Origin: Actinomycetes bacterium
GTDB taxonomy: Bacteria > Actinomycetota > Acidimicrobiia > Acidimicrobiales > Palsa-688
Assembly (NCBI GenBank): GCA_021827225.1
Contig: JAKAXG010000343.1
Coordinates: forward strand, 1 to 5,556
DNA length: 5,556 nucleotides
Direction: 5' to 3'
Part shown: piece by piece, positions 5,551-5,556 of the stretch
Position numbering within the stretch: the first letter of the stretch is position 1
Layout of the letters: every line of letters starts with the position of its first letter
Made by a program: the position numbers and the translations under genes
Notes under the pieces: model-generated
What the model was told of the DNA's origin: nothing
Databases searched by the model: none
Seen by the model: only the letters and a program-made list of their open reading frames with translations

Positions 5551-5556
5551 GCCGGC
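5547..5556 (+). CDS. Start of a further gene (cut by window edge)
   Basis: GTG at 5547 overlaps the TGA of the sulfur-carrier gene by four bases (GTGA) and opens a frame beginning fMet-Ser-Arg. The G-rich run at 5535-5540 lies six bases upstream and could serve as ribosome-binding site. Only three codons are visible, so the product is unknown. By analogy with TtuB-TtuA pairs it could be a PP-loop tRNA thiolation enzyme, but this is a guess from context. Confidence 0.4.

Overview
The window is very G+C-rich chromosomal DNA. It has short intergenic gaps, many GTG starts and 1- or 4-base stop/start overlaps. The protein families present (a mycobacterial-type transaldolase next to transketolase, a Holin-X-like small membrane protein, and a ThiS-like protein of the tRNA-thiolation type) point to an actinobacterium, possibly of the Acidimicrobiia/Thermoleophilia kind. 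The lineage is inferred from style and families, not from a marker gene. There is no sign of a mobile element, CRISPR array, tRNA or rRNA.

Left half (1-3788, minus strand), in transcription order: a compact three-histidine-box fatty acid desaturase (3788-3027), a 129-residue protein of unknown function (2994-2605), transketolase (2564-555), and the N-terminal half of transaldolase (555 to the window edge). The last two form the non-oxidative pentose phosphate pair. The transketolase stop and transaldolase start share one base. The Shine-Dalgarno for transaldolase lies inside the codons for the acidic transketolase tail. The three upstream genes instead have TANNNT-type -10 hexamers 6-10 bases before their ATG, which suggests leaderless or nearly leaderless mRNAs.

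Right half (3879-5556, plus strand) is divergent from the desaturase across a 90-base gap. A stand-alone Lon N-terminal (substrate-binding) domain protein is followed by three small membrane proteins (105, 84 and 70 residues). The first is Holin-X-like, and the three are joined by ATGA and GTGA overlaps, so they look like one envelope-related operon. After a strong GC hairpin comes a 66-residue ubiquitin-like sulfur carrier of the ThiS/MoaD/TtuB type. It ends in Gly-Gly-Ala-Leu rather than Gly-Gly. It overlaps by four bases the start of a further gene cut off by the window edge, which by analogy could be its sulfurtransferase/adenylase partner.

Most of the window is ordinary core metabolism and small conserved unknowns. 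The points most worth a second look are the C-terminal extension on the sulfur carrier, the three-gene membrane cluster behind the Lon-N protein, the overlapping SD/coding signal at the tkt-tal junction, and the repeated leaderless-promoter pattern. No stretch longer than about 100 bases lacks a gene.
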